DNA of 64,000 nucleotides. Source: Cellvibrionaceae bacterium (lineage in GTDB: Bacteria > Pseudomonadota > Gammaproteobacteria > Pseudomonadales > Cellvibrionaceae). Below are positions 31,965 to 40,883 of the stretch, in pieces (the stretch's first letter is position 1; every line of letters begins with the position of its first letter). Made by a program: the position numbers and the translations under genes. Below the pieces are notes generated by a model. That model was not told the DNA's origin and made no database searches. It saw only the letters and a list, made by a program, of their open reading frames with translations. The DNA lies in contig JAGKWU010000019.1 of assembly GCA_021151695.1 (NCBI GenBank), positions 6,865 through 70,864 on the forward strand, given 5' to 3'.

Positions 31965-34613
31965 TTAACGCGCGCATGCTGCTTTGGTACATTTGAGGGT
32001 GCAGACACGTGCATCCAGCAGGTTAATCACGCCGTCGTTATTAACGTCGTAAGGGCTGCCCGCAGGCGCTGGAAGATTCTTGCGCGCAAGGATCATGTCG
32101 ATATCATCCAGATTAACGGTGTTGCTGCCGTTGAAGTCACACAGCAATGGCGCTGCCGAAGAGCTTGAACTTGAGCTGGAACTCGCTGCACTCATGGTGA
32201 ATGTTTGCCAGGCCGTATCAAATGCACCGTCGACCAAGGGACCAACCGTAAAGAAGTACTTCACCGTTGCACCCGTGGGGATATTGCCCAGGGTGAATAC
32301 ATTGGTGTTATCCGCGTTGTGGGTCATGCGGAAATTTTGTTGGCCTTCGTTATTCACGATGTAATGAACATCAACCCAGGCCGCATTGTTAACATAGAAT
32401 TTAACACTGCTGCTCGACAACACTGTATAGCCATAAGCATTTGACGAAGAGGCACTTGAGGTTGAAGAGGCGCTGGAGGTTGATGACGCAACACTGCTTG
32501 CGGAAGAACTCGCCACACTGCTGACTGCTGAACTGGCAACAGATGATGAACTGCTAGCCGCCGTCACATTGGAAATGCGGAACCAGTTAAGGCTCCAACC
32601 ACCTTGCTGTGCGTATATACCGAAGTTGTAAGAACCGGCATTGAGACTCACGATTTGGGTGATAGTGGTCCAGGTTTGGCTGCCGCCTGTTGCAGGTACA
32701 TTAACACTGCCCAATTGAATGCTTCCCGCATTTAAATCGGACGAGAACATAGTGGCATTCGGGCTCGCAACACGGTATTCAATTTGATACAAGCCAGAGG
32801 TTGGAATAGTCAGGCCTGTGTAAGCCACCCAATTGCCCGCACCTACGTTGTTAAGGTTTTGGCCACCACCAACATCTTGCGTGCTAATCACCTGCACACC
32901 TGAGGTCGCCATAAATGCTTCAGCTTGCATCAACCAGTTAAACGCATTGTTTGCACTGGACGAAGAACTGACGGATGGAGAACTGCTGGCAGACGAGGTT
33001 GCTGCACTGCTGGAGCTGGAAGCAACACTGCTTGCAACCGATAAACTGCTTGAACTGGTAGCGATTGAACTTGTAACAGAAGAGCTACTGGAACCCACAT
33101 TGCCACTCGATGAAGAGCTGCCCATTGCCTGGCAAGCTGCATCGCTTCCACAATCCCAAACTATATCGTCGATCGCCATTGGGAAAGCAGACGTTGGGGT
33201 TGGATCAAGACTCGCAATCATGAACAGCTGCGACATGGATTGCAGCGCATTAATGCCACGAATTTCGGAAATCGGGATGGATGCTTGCGCCCAATCGCCA
33301 TTACGCACCAAACCATAGGCAGTAGTATTCGCCGGGAAATTTACCCATTTTTCGTTGGTGTAAGTATCGGCAATACCAATTTTAAAGCCAACGTTGGCCG
33401 GAATCTTGATTTTGAACTTCAAAGTACCATTGCCGAAGTTACTCATATCGCGTGGTTGGCGAGAGGCAATACCAGCACCAAACCATTGCGATGGGGTGTA
33501 GTTCCAGGCAATAACATTTGTACCTTCTGCCGCCGGTGTATTGCCAGCGCTCAATGAAGCCGGATTCCATACCCACAAATCGGCGCTGCCGCCAATCTCT
33601 TGTTTATTCGTGACGTTTGCATCCGTAAATACACCAAAGGTGCCGGTTTCTTTTTGGGTTTGGTTGCCGAGCTTAACTTCACCCAAACCGTTCAATTGAT
33701 AAACGCGAACATAGTCGATGTACATCTTGGCTGGCAGTGGTGCCGTCACCTGGGCGTCGTTAGCGGCGTCAGTAAAGTTCCCACCCACCGCCAGGTTAAA
33801 GAGGAAATAGAACGGCGCCTGGAACTCAGACGCTTCACCACCCACAGGAATCGGTGCGGCATACATGTCGTGCTCAATACCGTTATCAACTACCGTGAAA
33901 CGAATTTGCGTATCCGTCCAATACATACGGTAAACCACAAAACGGTTCGTCAGCGGTGTACTCGCCACATAAGAGTTTTTGGTTTGCCAGGCAGTAGAGG
34001 CCGCGCAAGATTCATTGCCTGGAACACAAGCGGCAGATGCATAGAAAATGGCATTGGATGCGGTGTAACTATTGATATCTGAACCCAGTGGAATCATGGA
34101 CGACAAGCGATGGCCCATTTCCATAATGTCCAACTCACCTTTCGCTGGCCAGGTGGCGAGCGTAGTGCCCAGCATCCAACCTGCTGGCCACAAACCAGTA
34201 CCCACTTGCGGTGTGCTCATACGGAATTCCACCAAACCGTATTTCACTTGCAGCTTGCCTTCGGTGGTGATTTTGCCGGAGGTAAACGGTTTACCGCCAA
34301 ACGCTTCGCGGCGCGCCTGGATTGCCAGCGCCTTGGTAGCGGGCTCAAAAGGTACGTTCTCAATACTGAGGTTACCTGGACGGTAGTATTCAAGCTCCTG
34401 GTTACCCCAACCGCAGAGCCCGATGCTGCAGCCATCGCTATCGATGGAATTCCACACAGTGGAGTCCAGCGTATCGAAGTTCTCTTCATATAAAAGCGGG
34501 CCAATTACCGGGTTTAGCACATCTGCCATGGCAGACACACCCGTCAGCGCCATAGCACCAGCCAGCAGGGCCACGCGTGTCCTGGCTATAAAGTTCAATG
34601 TGTAGTTGCTCAT
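31965..34613 (-). CDS. Secreted modular GH16 beta-glucanase with CBM6, CBM56-like and dockerin-like modules
   Basis: An 882-residue enzyme. Signal peptide 1-30 (cut after AMA); GH16 domain about 35-305 with catalytic GELDIMEMG (nucleophile Glu160, acid/base Glu165), as in laminarinases. A galactose-binding-like module follows (about 315-487). Poly-serine linkers at 499-553, 686-724 and 808-820 separate a CBM6-like module (560-682: LMQAEAFMATSGV, NVGAGNWVAYTG, SLNWFRIS) and a CBM56-like module (725-807: VKFYVNNAAWVDVHYIVNNE). The C-terminus (825-882) is dockerin-like, with Ca loops DFNGSNTVNLDD and DVNNDGVINLLD and a Cys tail (CTLKCTKAACAR). Likely substrate: beta-1,3 or mixed-linkage glucans. 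AAGG lies upstream of ATG 34613. Confidence 0.92.
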   Translation of the reverse strand: MSNYTLNFIARTRVALLAGAMALTGVSAMADVLNPVIGPLLYEENFDTLDSTVWNSIDSDGCSIGLCGWGNQELEYYRPGNLSIENVPFEPATKALAIQARREAFGGKPFTSGKITTEGKLQVKYGLVEFRMSTPQVGTGLWPAGWMLGTTLATWPAKGELDIMEMGHRLSSMIPLGSDINSYTASNAIFYASAACVPGNESCAASTAWQTKNSYVASTPLTNRFVVYRMYWTDTQIRFTVVDNGIEHDMYAAPIPVGGEASEFQAPFYFLFNLAVGGNFTDAANDAQVTAPLPAKMYIDYVRVYQLNGLGEVKLGNQTQKETGTFGVFTDANVTNKQEIGGSADLWVWNPASLSAGNTPAAEGTNVIAWNYTPSQWFGAGIASRQPRDMSNFGNGTLKFKIKIPANVGFKIGIADTYTNEKWVNFPANTTAYGLVRNGDWAQASIPISEIRGINALQSMSQLFMIASLDPTPTSAFPMAIDDIVWDCGSDAACQAMGSSSSSGNVGSSSSSVTSSIATSSSSLSVASSVASSSSSAATSSASSSPSVSSSSSANNAFNWLMQAEAFMATSGVQVISTQDVGGGQNLNNVGAGNWVAYTGLTIPTSGLYQIEYRVASPNATMFSSDLNAGSIQLGSVNVPATGGSQTWTTITQIVSLNAGSYNFGIYAQQGGWSLNWFRISNVTAASSSSSVASSAVSSVASSSASSVASSTSSASSTSSASSSNAYGYTVLSSSSVKFYVNNAAWVDVHYIVNNEGQQNFRMTHNADNTNVFTLGNIPTGATVKYFFTVGPLVDGAFDTAWQTFTMSAASSSSSSSSSAAPLLCDFNGSNTVNLDDIDMILARKNLPAPAGSPYDVNNDGVINLLDARVCTLKCTKAACAR

Positions 34614-35007
34614 TTGTCGTACCTTGTATGAGGATTATTGTTATTAATGCCGGAGGCTTTTGCCAAACTCAGGAGTAATTCTTATTGTTTTAAAAAGTCG
34701 TGTCGTGGAGTTATGAACCGCACAACTGCAGCACCATGTCATTCTGGAAGGAAGCAGTTCGTCCCAGATTTACGCGAAACTGGAACATGGGATGGCTCAC
34801 GTTTATGCCAATAAGGTGGCACAATTCCTTTAATACCAAGCCTAATAAAAGGATGCGTCAAAAACCTGTTCAGGTTATTAACTTCAGGGACCGATTTATG
34901 AAGGATGGTGAAAGAAGGTAGAAGGCGGTGACGCCCGAAACCAACCCGCGTAAAATGCGCGTCCGTCTTTAACCTCTGCCGGAAAGTTACCGGCCAGGAC
35001 TGCATTT
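34614..35007. other. 394-bp divergent intergenic region
   Basis: Lies between the minus-strand GH16 gene and the plus-strand flavoprotein gene and must contain both promoters. No convincing coding frame or RNA gene is seen. A short dyad, AACCTG-TT-CAGGTT (34863-34876), is a possible regulator site, but it is only 6+6 bp and could be chance. Confidence 0.35.
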
Positions 35008-36627
35008 ATGATCCGTATTACCGAACTCGCCCTGCCCCTGGACCATCCCGCAGAAGCCCTGCGTGCCGCCATCCTCAAGCGTTTAAAAATTAACGATGCC
35101 GATTTGCTGGATTTCACCGTGTTCAAGCGCAGCTATGATGCGCGCAAAAAGAACAGCGAGATCACATTCATCTACATCATTGATTTGAGCGCGCGCAACG
35201 AGGAGAAAATCCTTGCGGGTTTTAGCGATGACAATAATGTGCGCCCAGCGCCGGATACCAATTACTACCCCGTTGGCCAGGCTCCCGAAGGCCTGAATGA
35301 GCGCCCGTTGGTGATCGGCTTTGGCCCCTGCGGTTTGTTTGCGGCTCTGACACTGGCGCAAATGGGCTTTAAACCAATCGTGCTGGAGCGAGGTAAAGAT
35401 GTTCGTCGCCGCACCAAAGACACCTGGGCGCTCTGGCGTAACAAAGTACTCACACCGGAATCCAACGTGCAATTTGGCGAGGGCGGCGCCGGTTTGTTTT
35501 CAGACGGGAAGCTCTACAGTCAGATCAAAGACCCGAAATTTTACGGCCGCAAGGTGATGCATGAGTTTGTGCGCGCCGGTGCACCCGAGGAAATCATGTA
35601 TGTGAGCAAGCCGCACATAGGTACCTTCCGCTTGACCGGCGTGGTATCCACCATGCGCGAAGAGATCAAAACGCTCGGCGGTGACGTGCGGTTTGAAAGC
35701 AAAGTTGCCGATTTTATTGTGGAAGATGGCCGCATCCAGGGTGTGATCATGGCCAACGGCGAAGAGATCCGCAGCCGCTATGTGGTGCTGGCACTGGGTC
35801 ACAGCTCGCGCGATACCTTCCGTAAACTCCATGAGCGCGGCATTTATGTAGAGGCAAAGCCCTTTGCCGTGGGCTTCCGTATCGAACACCCCCAATCATT
35901 GATCGACCATGCGCGCCTCGGCAAATACGCGGGTCACCCGGATCTTGGGGCGGCGGATTACAAGCTGGTTTATCACGCGAAAAATGGCCGCGCTGTTTAT
36001 AGCTTCTGCATGTGTCCCGGGGGAACTGTCGTTGCTGCCACTTCGGAACCAGAGCGCGTTGTCACCAATGGCATGAGCCAGTACTCGCGCAACGAACGCA
36101 ATGCCAATGCCGGTATTGTGGTGGGTATTAACCCCGAGCAGGATTTCCCCGGCGGCCCGCTCGCTGGCGTGGAATTACAGGAAAAACTCGAATCTGCCGC
36201 TTACATCCTCGGCGGCAGTGACTACTGCGCGCCCGGCCAATTGGTGGGCGACTTTATCCGCAAGAAACCCTCCACCGAATTTGGTGAGGTAGAACCTTCC
36301 TATAAGCCAGGTGTAAAACTGGGCGACCTTGCGCCATCGCTGCCGGATTACGCCATTGAAGCCATTCGCGAAGCCCTGCCGGCTTTCGGCAAGCAGATCC
36401 GCGGCTTTGATCGCAAGGACGCGATACTCACCGGCATTGAAACCCGTACCTCTTCCCCCGTTCGCATTACGCGTGACAACGAGACATTACAAAGCCTCAA
36501 CACGCGCGGCTTGTACCCTGCTGGTGAAGGCGCTGGTTATGCGGGCGGGATTCTGTCGGCCGGTGTAGATGGAATCAAAGTGGCGGAGGCAGTTGCCAAG
36601 GCTATGCTGGCGGATTTGGCGTCATAA
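35008..36627 (+). CDS. COG2509-type FAD-dependent dehydrogenase
   Basis: A 539-residue cytoplasmic flavoprotein of unknown substrate. The N-terminal 90 residues form the small alpha/beta domain usual for the family (RITELALPLDHPAEALRAAI, KRLKINDADLLDFTVFKRSYD). FAD binding is seen as VIGFGPCGLFAALTLAQMG, then VLERGKDVRRRTKDTW, EGGAGLFSDGKLYSQIKDP, FSFCMCPGG-like YSFCMCPGGTVVAATS and the closing GAGYAGGILSAGVDGIKVAEAV. It lacks a signal peptide. It is not obviously tied to the glycosidases on either side. GGCCAGGACTGC before ATG 35008 gives a weak ribosome site. Confidence 0.88.
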   Translation: MIRITELALPLDHPAEALRAAILKRLKINDADLLDFTVFKRSYDARKKNSEITFIYIIDLSARNEEKILAGFSDDNNVRPAPDTNYYPVGQAPEGLNERPLVIGFGPCGLFAALTLAQMGFKPIVLERGKDVRRRTKDTWALWRNKVLTPESNVQFGEGGAGLFSDGKLYSQIKDPKFYGRKVMHEFVRAGAPEEIMYVSKPHIGTFRLTGVVSTMREEIKTLGGDVRFESKVADFIVEDGRIQGVIMANGEEIRSRYVVLALGHSSRDTFRKLHERGIYVEAKPFAVGFRIEHPQSLIDHARLGKYAGHPDLGAADYKLVYHAKNGRAVYSFCMCPGGTVVAATSEPERVVTNGMSQYSRNERNANAGIVVGINPEQDFPGGPLAGVELQEKLESAAYILGGSDYCAPGQLVGDFIRKKPSTEFGEVEPSYKPGVKLGDLAPSLPDYAIEAIREALPAFGKQIRGFDRKDAILTGIETRTSSPVRITRDNETLQSLNTRGLYPAGEGAGYAGGILSAGVDGIKVAEAVAKAMLADLAS

Positions 36628-36688
36628 AAAGTTCATCTGTCAATAAAAGCTTATCGGGCAAAGGCAGATAAATTCACATCTTGCATAC

Positions 36689-36714
36689 AAGTGCTATTGC
36701 CTTTGGTAGCACTT
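36689..36714. promoter_or_regulatory. 8-bp perfect dyad upstream of the xylanase gene, possible operator
   Basis: AAGTGCTA (36689-36696) and TAGCACTT (36707-36714) are exact inverted copies with a 10-nt centre, in the 219-bp gap before the GH10 gene. No T-run follows either way, so it is not an intrinsic terminator for the flavoprotein gene; an operator is the better guess. Confidence 0.35.
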
Positions 36715-36846
36715 GCCTACTAGTATAAGTGACCATAAGGTTATTTATGCAGTCTTTACGTTTACGGAACAGCTAACGACATCCGGTGCGGTAAAAGGAA
36801 TAGCCCTGGCTCCATCGTAATAATCAATAATATCCGGAGAGCTAAC

Positions 36847-39723
36847 ATGTCTTTCAAACTCCTCCCGCTGCTATGTGCAGCGGGCGCACTTACGTGTGCC
36901 CCAAGTTCTTATGCGCAAATCAATAACTCTGCCAGTTGTGGCTATAGTACAAGTTCTGGCGCCTACACCACATCAAGCACCACTGTTAATAAAGGTTGGA
37001 CCGCCCTTACCAATAAAACAGGCGACGTTGCCACCAGCTTTAAACTTTTTCTCGCCCCAGGCAACACGGCAATCAGTAATGGCAACCTGGCTACTTTCGA
37101 GGTAGTTGAGGACGGTTATCTGATCACATCACCAAGCTGGCTGCCCAACCAACCCATTCGCCAAAACACGGAGTTTCGCTTTGGTTACATGGTTACCGGT
37201 AATTTCACGGGTGTTAATGCCTATGTGATTTCTATCAACGGTAAACCTTGTGACACAGAGGCACCAACCGTCTCACTCACCGCCAGCAAGCGCCTGGTAA
37301 CCACCGCCGAACAGATCACCCTTACCGCCCAGGCGAGCGACAATGTTGCTGTGCGTAAAGTCGTGTTTGAAGACAACGGAAAAGTTATTGGCCAAGCCAC
37401 CAAAGCGCCGTTCACCCTAACGGTATCTATGGCCAAAGCGGACAACGGCCGCCACAACTACACCGCCAAAGCCTACGACCCCAGCGGCAACACCTCGTCC
37501 TCCAAACTTGCACGCGTATTCACCGCGATTGGCAATCGCTTCCTCGGTACTGCCGTGGATAACCCTGCTGAATTTGTCGATGCGCCCACTTATTTCAACC
37601 AACTCACCCCCGGTAACGCTGGCAAATGGGGCAGCGTGGAAGCCACACGCAATGTGATGAACTGGACCCAGTTGGATTACGCCTACAACTTTGCGAAAGC
37701 CAACCACATGCCCTTCAAGATGCACACGCTTATCTGGGGCCAGCAGTATCCAACCTGGATGGACAGCCTGAGTGCTGAAGACCAGTTGAAAGAAATCAAC
37801 GAATGGATGGCCGCCGTTGCTCAACGCTACCCCGACCTCGAAATGATCGATGTGGTTAACGAAGCACTGCATGCGCCTGCGACCTATAGAAATGCCCTGG
37901 GCGGCGCCGGTGTAACAGGCTGGGATTGGGTCATCAAATCCTACGAGCTGGCGCGCCAGTATTTCCCCAACGCGCAGCTGTTGATTAACGACTACAACAT
38001 CGAAATCTATTCTTCCTTCACCCAGGATTACCTGAGAATTATCAACCTGTTAAAAGAGCGCGATCTGATCGACGGTATAGGTTTGCAAGCGCATTTTCTT
38101 GAGCGCGCCGAGTTAACTGAAGTCAAACAAAACCTGGATGCGCTGGCCGCCACAGGCTTGCCGATTTACATCTCTGAATTCGATCTCAACTTTAAAAACG
38201 ACGCGCAACATGCGAATCGTTTCCGCGATCTGTTCACTATCTTTTGGAACAACCCGTCTGTTGTGGGCGTAACCCATTGGGGGCATTTGCAGGGCTATAC
38301 CTGGAGAGAAAACGGCTACCTGATTCGCACTAATAAATCCCTGCGCCCCGGCATGGAATGGCTGCTGTGTTATTACGCCGGTGGCACCAACTGTTCAGTG
38401 CCTGTGTACGAGCCAACGGGTTGGACTGGCGACAACTCCAGCCTGACCTTGCAAGCGGAAGAGTATGACGATGGCAAAGGTATTATTGCGTCGGGCAATG
38501 TGGTGTCTTACACAGATGCAGGCGATTGGATTGCCTTCAAGAAAGCAAACTTCAAAACAGCCTGGGACAAGCTCGCCATTACCTATATCAAAGGCAATAC
38601 CGATATAGGTTCAGTGTCGTTCCACCTGGATAGCCCGGACGCACCTGCGCTTGTAGAACAAACCCTGGAGCCCACTGGTGGCTGGAATACCAGCAAAACC
38701 CTGGATATCGCCTGGCCTGCTGTGAGTGGCCAACATGATCTCTACATCAAGTTTAATAATGTGTACGGTGTGGCCAACCTGGATGCCGTGCGTTTTCACG
38801 CACCGGATGCCGCTACCGGCTTTGGCGCAAACCTGATCAACAACGCCAACTTTGAAGACGGTACTACTAATGGCTGGTTTACCTGGAACGGCACTATCAC
38901 CGCCGATACATTGAATCCACACAACGGCAGTTACGCGCTCAAACTCGGCAATCGCAATGGCAATGGCCCCGTTGCTTACAGTTTGAAATCCCTGGTGAAA
39001 CCCGGCAGCAAATATGCCGTAAAACTCTGGGCAAGTATTGCTGGCGCCACCTCTGCCAACGTGAACGTCACCACCAAGATTGGCTGTGCCAATAGCGATA
39101 CTTATTCATGGTTGGTAAGCCCGGTCACCATCAACAATTTGCAGTGGGTTGAACTATCAGGTGAACTCAATGTGCCCCAGTGCGACCTGACAGATTTGTT
39201 GATCTACGCCGAAGGCCCTGCCGGTGGTATTGATATTTATCTGGACGATGTTTCCGTGCGCGAAGTGGTCACCGCCAACCTGGTGGGCAATGGCGATTTC
39301 GAGCAAGGCAACGTGAATGGCTGGTCATCCTGGAATGGTACCGTCGCGGCGACTACCGAGCTGGCCAAATCCGGTAGCTACAGTCTCAAACTGAGCAACC
39401 GCAACGGCAACGGCCCCGCCGTGTACAACAACCTGAAACCCTTGCTGGTTGCGGGTAAAACCTACAGCGTGAGCATGGCGGTAAGGGTCCAGGGCATCGC
39501 AACATCGCCGGTTAATATCACCCGCAAATTGACCTGCGGCAGTAACACCACCTACAGTTGGGTGGCCAACACCGCGGCAGCCAGCGACAGTGCCTGGACA
39601 ACCCTGACGGGCGACCTGGCCATCCCCGCCGACTGCGCCATCAACGATTTCCTGATATATGCAGAAGGCCCGGCGAGCGGGGTTAATCTGTTTTTGGATG
39701 ATGTGGTGGTGATGGCGAAGTAG
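36847..39723 (+). CDS. Secreted modular GH10 endo-xylanase with CBM6-like and two CBM4_9-like modules
   Basis: A 958-residue enzyme for xylan hydrolysis. Signal peptide 1-23; an N-terminal beta-rich module (25-136) of uncertain CBM family; a bacterial Ig-like domain (138-225: EAPTVSLTASKRLVTTAEQI). The GH10 barrel spans about 230-515, with acid/base Glu339 in MIDVVNEAL and nucleophile Glu444 in PIYISEFDL; LIWGQQYPTW and THWGHLQGYTW are also typical. A CBM6-like module follows (532-652: LQAEEYDDGKGI, YTDAGDWIAF, ANLDAVRFH). Two tandem CBM4_9-like repeats (about 661-803 and 806-957) both contain NFEDG/DFEQG, LKL-NRNGNGP, and LLIYAEGPA/FLIYAEGPA with DDV. CBM22-type repeats are more often N-terminal in GH10 enzymes. 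GGAGAG precedes ATG 36847. No poly-serine linkers are present here, unlike GH16. Confidence 0.93.
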   Translation: MSFKLLPLLCAAGALTCAPSSYAQINNSASCGYSTSSGAYTTSSTTVNKGWTALTNKTGDVATSFKLFLAPGNTAISNGNLATFEVVEDGYLITSPSWLPNQPIRQNTEFRFGYMVTGNFTGVNAYVISINGKPCDTEAPTVSLTASKRLVTTAEQITLTAQASDNVAVRKVVFEDNGKVIGQATKAPFTLTVSMAKADNGRHNYTAKAYDPSGNTSSSKLARVFTAIGNRFLGTAVDNPAEFVDAPTYFNQLTPGNAGKWGSVEATRNVMNWTQLDYAYNFAKANHMPFKMHTLIWGQQYPTWMDSLSAEDQLKEINEWMAAVAQRYPDLEMIDVVNEALHAPATYRNALGGAGVTGWDWVIKSYELARQYFPNAQLLINDYNIEIYSSFTQDYLRIINLLKERDLIDGIGLQAHFLERAELTEVKQNLDALAATGLPIYISEFDLNFKNDAQHANRFRDLFTIFWNNPSVVGVTHWGHLQGYTWRENGYLIRTNKSLRPGMEWLLCYYAGGTNCSVPVYEPTGWTGDNSSLTLQAEEYDDGKGIIASGNVVSYTDAGDWIAFKKANFKTAWDKLAITYIKGNTDIGSVSFHLDSPDAPALVEQTLEPTGGWNTSKTLDIAWPAVSGQHDLYIKFNNVYGVANLDAVRFHAPDAATGFGANLINNANFEDGTTNGWFTWNGTITADTLNPHNGSYALKLGNRNGNGPVAYSLKSLVKPGSKYAVKLWASIAGATSANVNVTTKIGCANSDTYSWLVSPVTINNLQWVELSGELNVPQCDLTDLLIYAEGPAGGIDIYLDDVSVREVVTANLVGNGDFEQGNVNGWSSWNGTVAATTELAKSGSYSLKLSNRNGNGPAVYNNLKPLLVAGKTYSVSMAVRVQGIATSPVNITRKLTCGSNTTYSWVANTAAASDSAWTTLTGDLAIPADCAINDFLIYAEGPASGVNLFLDDVVVMAK

Positions 39724-39750
39724 CGTTATTTCTAGCTATAACAACATCAC

Positions 39751-39782
39751 AAAGGGATCGCCAAGTGCGGTCCCTTTTTATT
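39751..39782 (+). terminator. Intrinsic terminator of the GH10 gene
   Basis: AAAGGGATCGC (39751-39761) pairs with GCGGTCCCTTT (39767-39777) apart from one mismatch; a T-run follows on the plus strand. It begins 28 bp past the xylanase stop. Confidence 0.85.
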
Positions 39783-39817
39783 TGGCGATACAGTCACTGC
39801 CGGCAACCCATTAAGTA

Positions 39818-39947
39818 GGGAATCGTCATCCTCGCGCAGCGGGGATCCAGTTCTTAAAAAAACTTAGCTTCAAGCTCTATCTCACGCTGGCAATTCAAAA
39901 AGCAAAAGCAAGAACTGGATCCCCGCTGCGCGAGGATGACGACTCCC
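39818..39947. repeat. REP/MITE-like element with 32-bp perfect terminal inverted repeats
   Basis: The left arm 39824-39855 begins CGTCATCCTCGCGCAGCGG and ends CCAGTTCTT. The right arm 39910-39941 is its exact reverse complement; the flanks GGGAAT and ACTCCC extend the pairing with one mismatch. The 54-bp centre is unrelated and AT-rich. Elements with CGTCATCC-type arms and GGATCCAGTTCTT ends are widespread intergenic repeats in proteobacteria. There is no open frame inside, so if mobile it depends on a transposase elsewhere. Confidence 0.75.
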
Positions 39948-40151
39948 GAAGTAATTACAAATGTGTTTTTTCGCAAGGGAACTCAGTGACTGCAAACAAA
40001 AGGCACTAAAACCATACAGGGGCAGTCGGTTAGGGCGACGACGGTGAAATACCCAACTTTGTCTGGCACTGCCAGAAATGCTAAAATCCCGCCCCTCATA
40101 ACCCTACGCCTATAAATTCCGGCCACACCGGCTCGGGATCTGATTTCTTTT

Positions 40152-40877
40152 ATGAAACTCGACGACATTAAAAAGCTCCACCAGAAAAAATACCGCGATG
40201 AATTCGGTCACTTTCTGGTAGAAGGCGAACATTTGGTTTTGGAGCTGCAAAAAGCAGCGCAGCAAAATCCTGCATTGACCAATAGTGAATTGCTGGTCAC
40301 TGAAAAATATCAGGAATGGCCAACCAGCTTTAAAAAAACGCTGGTGACAGAAAAACAAATGGCGCAAATCTCCGACACTAAAACCCCGCAGGGGATTATT
40401 GCTGTCGTACCTGTACTACCCGTAGCGACCGATTCATCAAAAAACGAACGCGCAATTTATTTATACGAAGTACAAGATCCCGGCAACCTCGGCACCATTT
40501 TGCGCAGCCTCGCCTGGTTTGGACATTTCCGTTTGCTGCTCAGCCCCAACTCGGTCGATCCTTACAATCCCAAAGTTGTGCGCTCCAGCATGGGCGCGAT
40601 TTTTCATTTGCCGATTGAGCTGGATATTCCGCTCGCTGACTTGCAAACCCGCTTTCAAAACATCGCTTGCCTGGATATGGCCGGCAAACCGCTGAGCGAT
40701 CCCACCGTTAAACAATTCAATTGCTTTGTATTTGGCAACGAAGCCCGCGGCGTTCCGCGCGAGCAACTTGCTGCGCTGAATGCACAAGCATTTACCATCG
40801 CCGGCAGTGGCGCCATTGAATCACTCAACCTCGCCTCAGCAGTGAATATGTGTGTGTATGAATTGGTTCGAGTGTAA
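40152..40877 (+). CDS. TrmH/SpoU-family RNA 2'-O-methyltransferase
   Basis: A 241-residue SPOUT enzyme. An N-terminal substrate-binding part (LHQKKYRDEFGHFLVEGEHLV) precedes the knotted methyltransferase domain, whose three family motifs are visible: YLYEVQDPGNLGTILRSLAWFG, FVFGNEARGVPREQL and IESLNLASAVNMCVYEL. The target RNA (rRNA or tRNA) is not evident; the form resembles RlmB/TsnR-like enzymes with an L30e-type N-terminal domain. It lies six bases ahead of tcdA, so the two are probably one transcript concerned with RNA modification. The ribosome site is weak. Confidence 0.9.
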   Translation: MKLDDIKKLHQKKYRDEFGHFLVEGEHLVLELQKAAQQNPALTNSELLVTEKYQEWPTSFKKTLVTEKQMAQISDTKTPQGIIAVVPVLPVATDSSKNERAIYLYEVQDPGNLGTILRSLAWFGHFRLLLSPNSVDPYNPKVVRSSMGAIFHLPIELDIPLADLQTRFQNIACLDMAGKPLSDPTVKQFNCFVFGNEARGVPREQLAALNAQAFTIAGSGAIESLNLASAVNMCVYELVRV

Positions 40878-40883
40878 GCAGTT

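Larger units (their letters stand above)
39724..40151. other. 428-bp intergenic region with terminator and inverted repeat
   Basis: After the xylanase gene this gap holds an intrinsic terminator (39751-39782) and a near-perfect long inverted repeat (39818-39947). The last 200 bp before the RNA methyltransferase gene show no coding frame and presumably contain its promoter. Confidence 0.7.

Noticed and set aside
32440..33130. Serine-codon repeats as a phase-variable tract or CRISPR-like repeat
   Set aside because: They encode in-frame poly-serine linkers with varied codons; no regular unit or spacer pattern is present.
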